DNA of 64,000 bases from Tragulus kanchil. Lineage: Eukaryota; Chordata; Mammalia; Artiodactyla; Tragulidae. Below the pieces are notes generated by a model, which was given only the letters and a program-made list of their open reading frames with translations, was not told where the DNA came from and searched no databases. A program made the position numbers and the translations under genes. Shown in pieces: positions 63,933-64,000 of the stretch. Where the stretch lies: positions 204,968,939 to 205,032,938 of the forward strand of contig JAIOJX010000032.1 of the NCBI GenBank assembly GCA_022376925.1, written 5' to 3'. Within the stretch, counting starts at the first letter, position 1; the number at the start of each line of letters is the position of its first letter.

Positions 63933-64000
63933 GTGAGTATATGGTGCTCACTGGCATGAATGTTTTTTTTGTGTGTGGGGGGGCACTTCTATTGGTCTTT

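Larger units (their letters stand above)
62706..64000. repeat. tandem duplication 21 (about 62706-63812 / 63813-beyond window)
   Basis: The end of MLH3 exon 2 and its downstream SINE begin again at about 63813, offset about 1,110. The second unit continues past the window end. Confidence 0.88.
62822..64000 (+). other. MLH3: MLH3 intron 2 (start)
   Basis: It contains the SINE above, then about 680 bases of AT-rich unique sequence (63130-63812) with nothing recognisable, then a repeat of the exon 2 end. No further MLH3 exon is visible. Confidence 0.7.

Overview
This window is mammalian nuclear DNA from a ruminant artiodactyl. The lineage call rests on the repeats: a BovB (RTE) LINE, many Bov-tA/Bov-A SINEs derived from BovB, and tRNA-Glu-derived CHR-type SINEs, all next to L1. 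The genes match the conserved block NEK9 - ZC2HC1C - ACYP1 - MLH3 (human 14q24.3, here in reverse orientation). I cannot name the species.

Layout. Positions 1-11.4 kb hold the last four coding exons of NEK9 (+ strand) and its long 3'UTR. ZC2HC1C (- strand) lies tail-to-tail with NEK9. Its last coding exon is at 14738-15001, followed by a repeat-filled intron of about 15.6 kb (nested L1/BovB/SINEs). Its large coding exon is at 30635-31931 and its CpG-rich 5' end near 33.84-34.15 kb. ACYP1 (+) starts from a CpG-rich promoter near 41.7 kb. Its ATG exon appears twice (42257-42340 and 43345-43428) and its last exon is at 52078-52293. MLH3 (+) starts from a CpG-rich region at 55.77-56.2 kb. Its giant exon 2 begins at 58388 (ATG 58451) and runs to the donor after 62821. 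The rest of MLH3 lies beyond the window.

The dominant feature is not a gene. Twenty-two direct tandem duplications cover the window, 21 of them 1.08-1.19 kb long and one of 370 bp. They hit exons, introns, promoters, UTRs and transposons alike. Copies are near-identical. Single-base indels and short unrelated filler pieces (about 10-70 bp) sit at the copy ends. The size is the same in unrelated sequence, and each duplication would break a conserved single-copy gene. The best reading is an assembly artefact: overlapping contig ends were joined end to end without merging. About 24 kb of the 64 kb is redundant, so the true locus is probably about 40 kb.

Read with the duplications collapsed, the four genes look intact. 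NEK9 ends with its coiled coil and an LC8-binding KGTQT motif. ZC2HC1C has two C2HC fingers. ACYP1 is a complete 99-residue acylphosphatase. MLH3 keeps all visible GHKL ATPase motifs. The genes share no pathway: NEK9 acts in mitosis, MLH3 in mismatch repair and meiotic recombination, and ACYP1 is a small metabolic hydrolase. They are neighbours by synteny. I found no previously undescribed biological system. The biologically interesting leftovers are a young CHR-type SINE subfamily, one member about 40 bp from the MLH3 exon 2 splice donor, and a possible bidirectional promoter.
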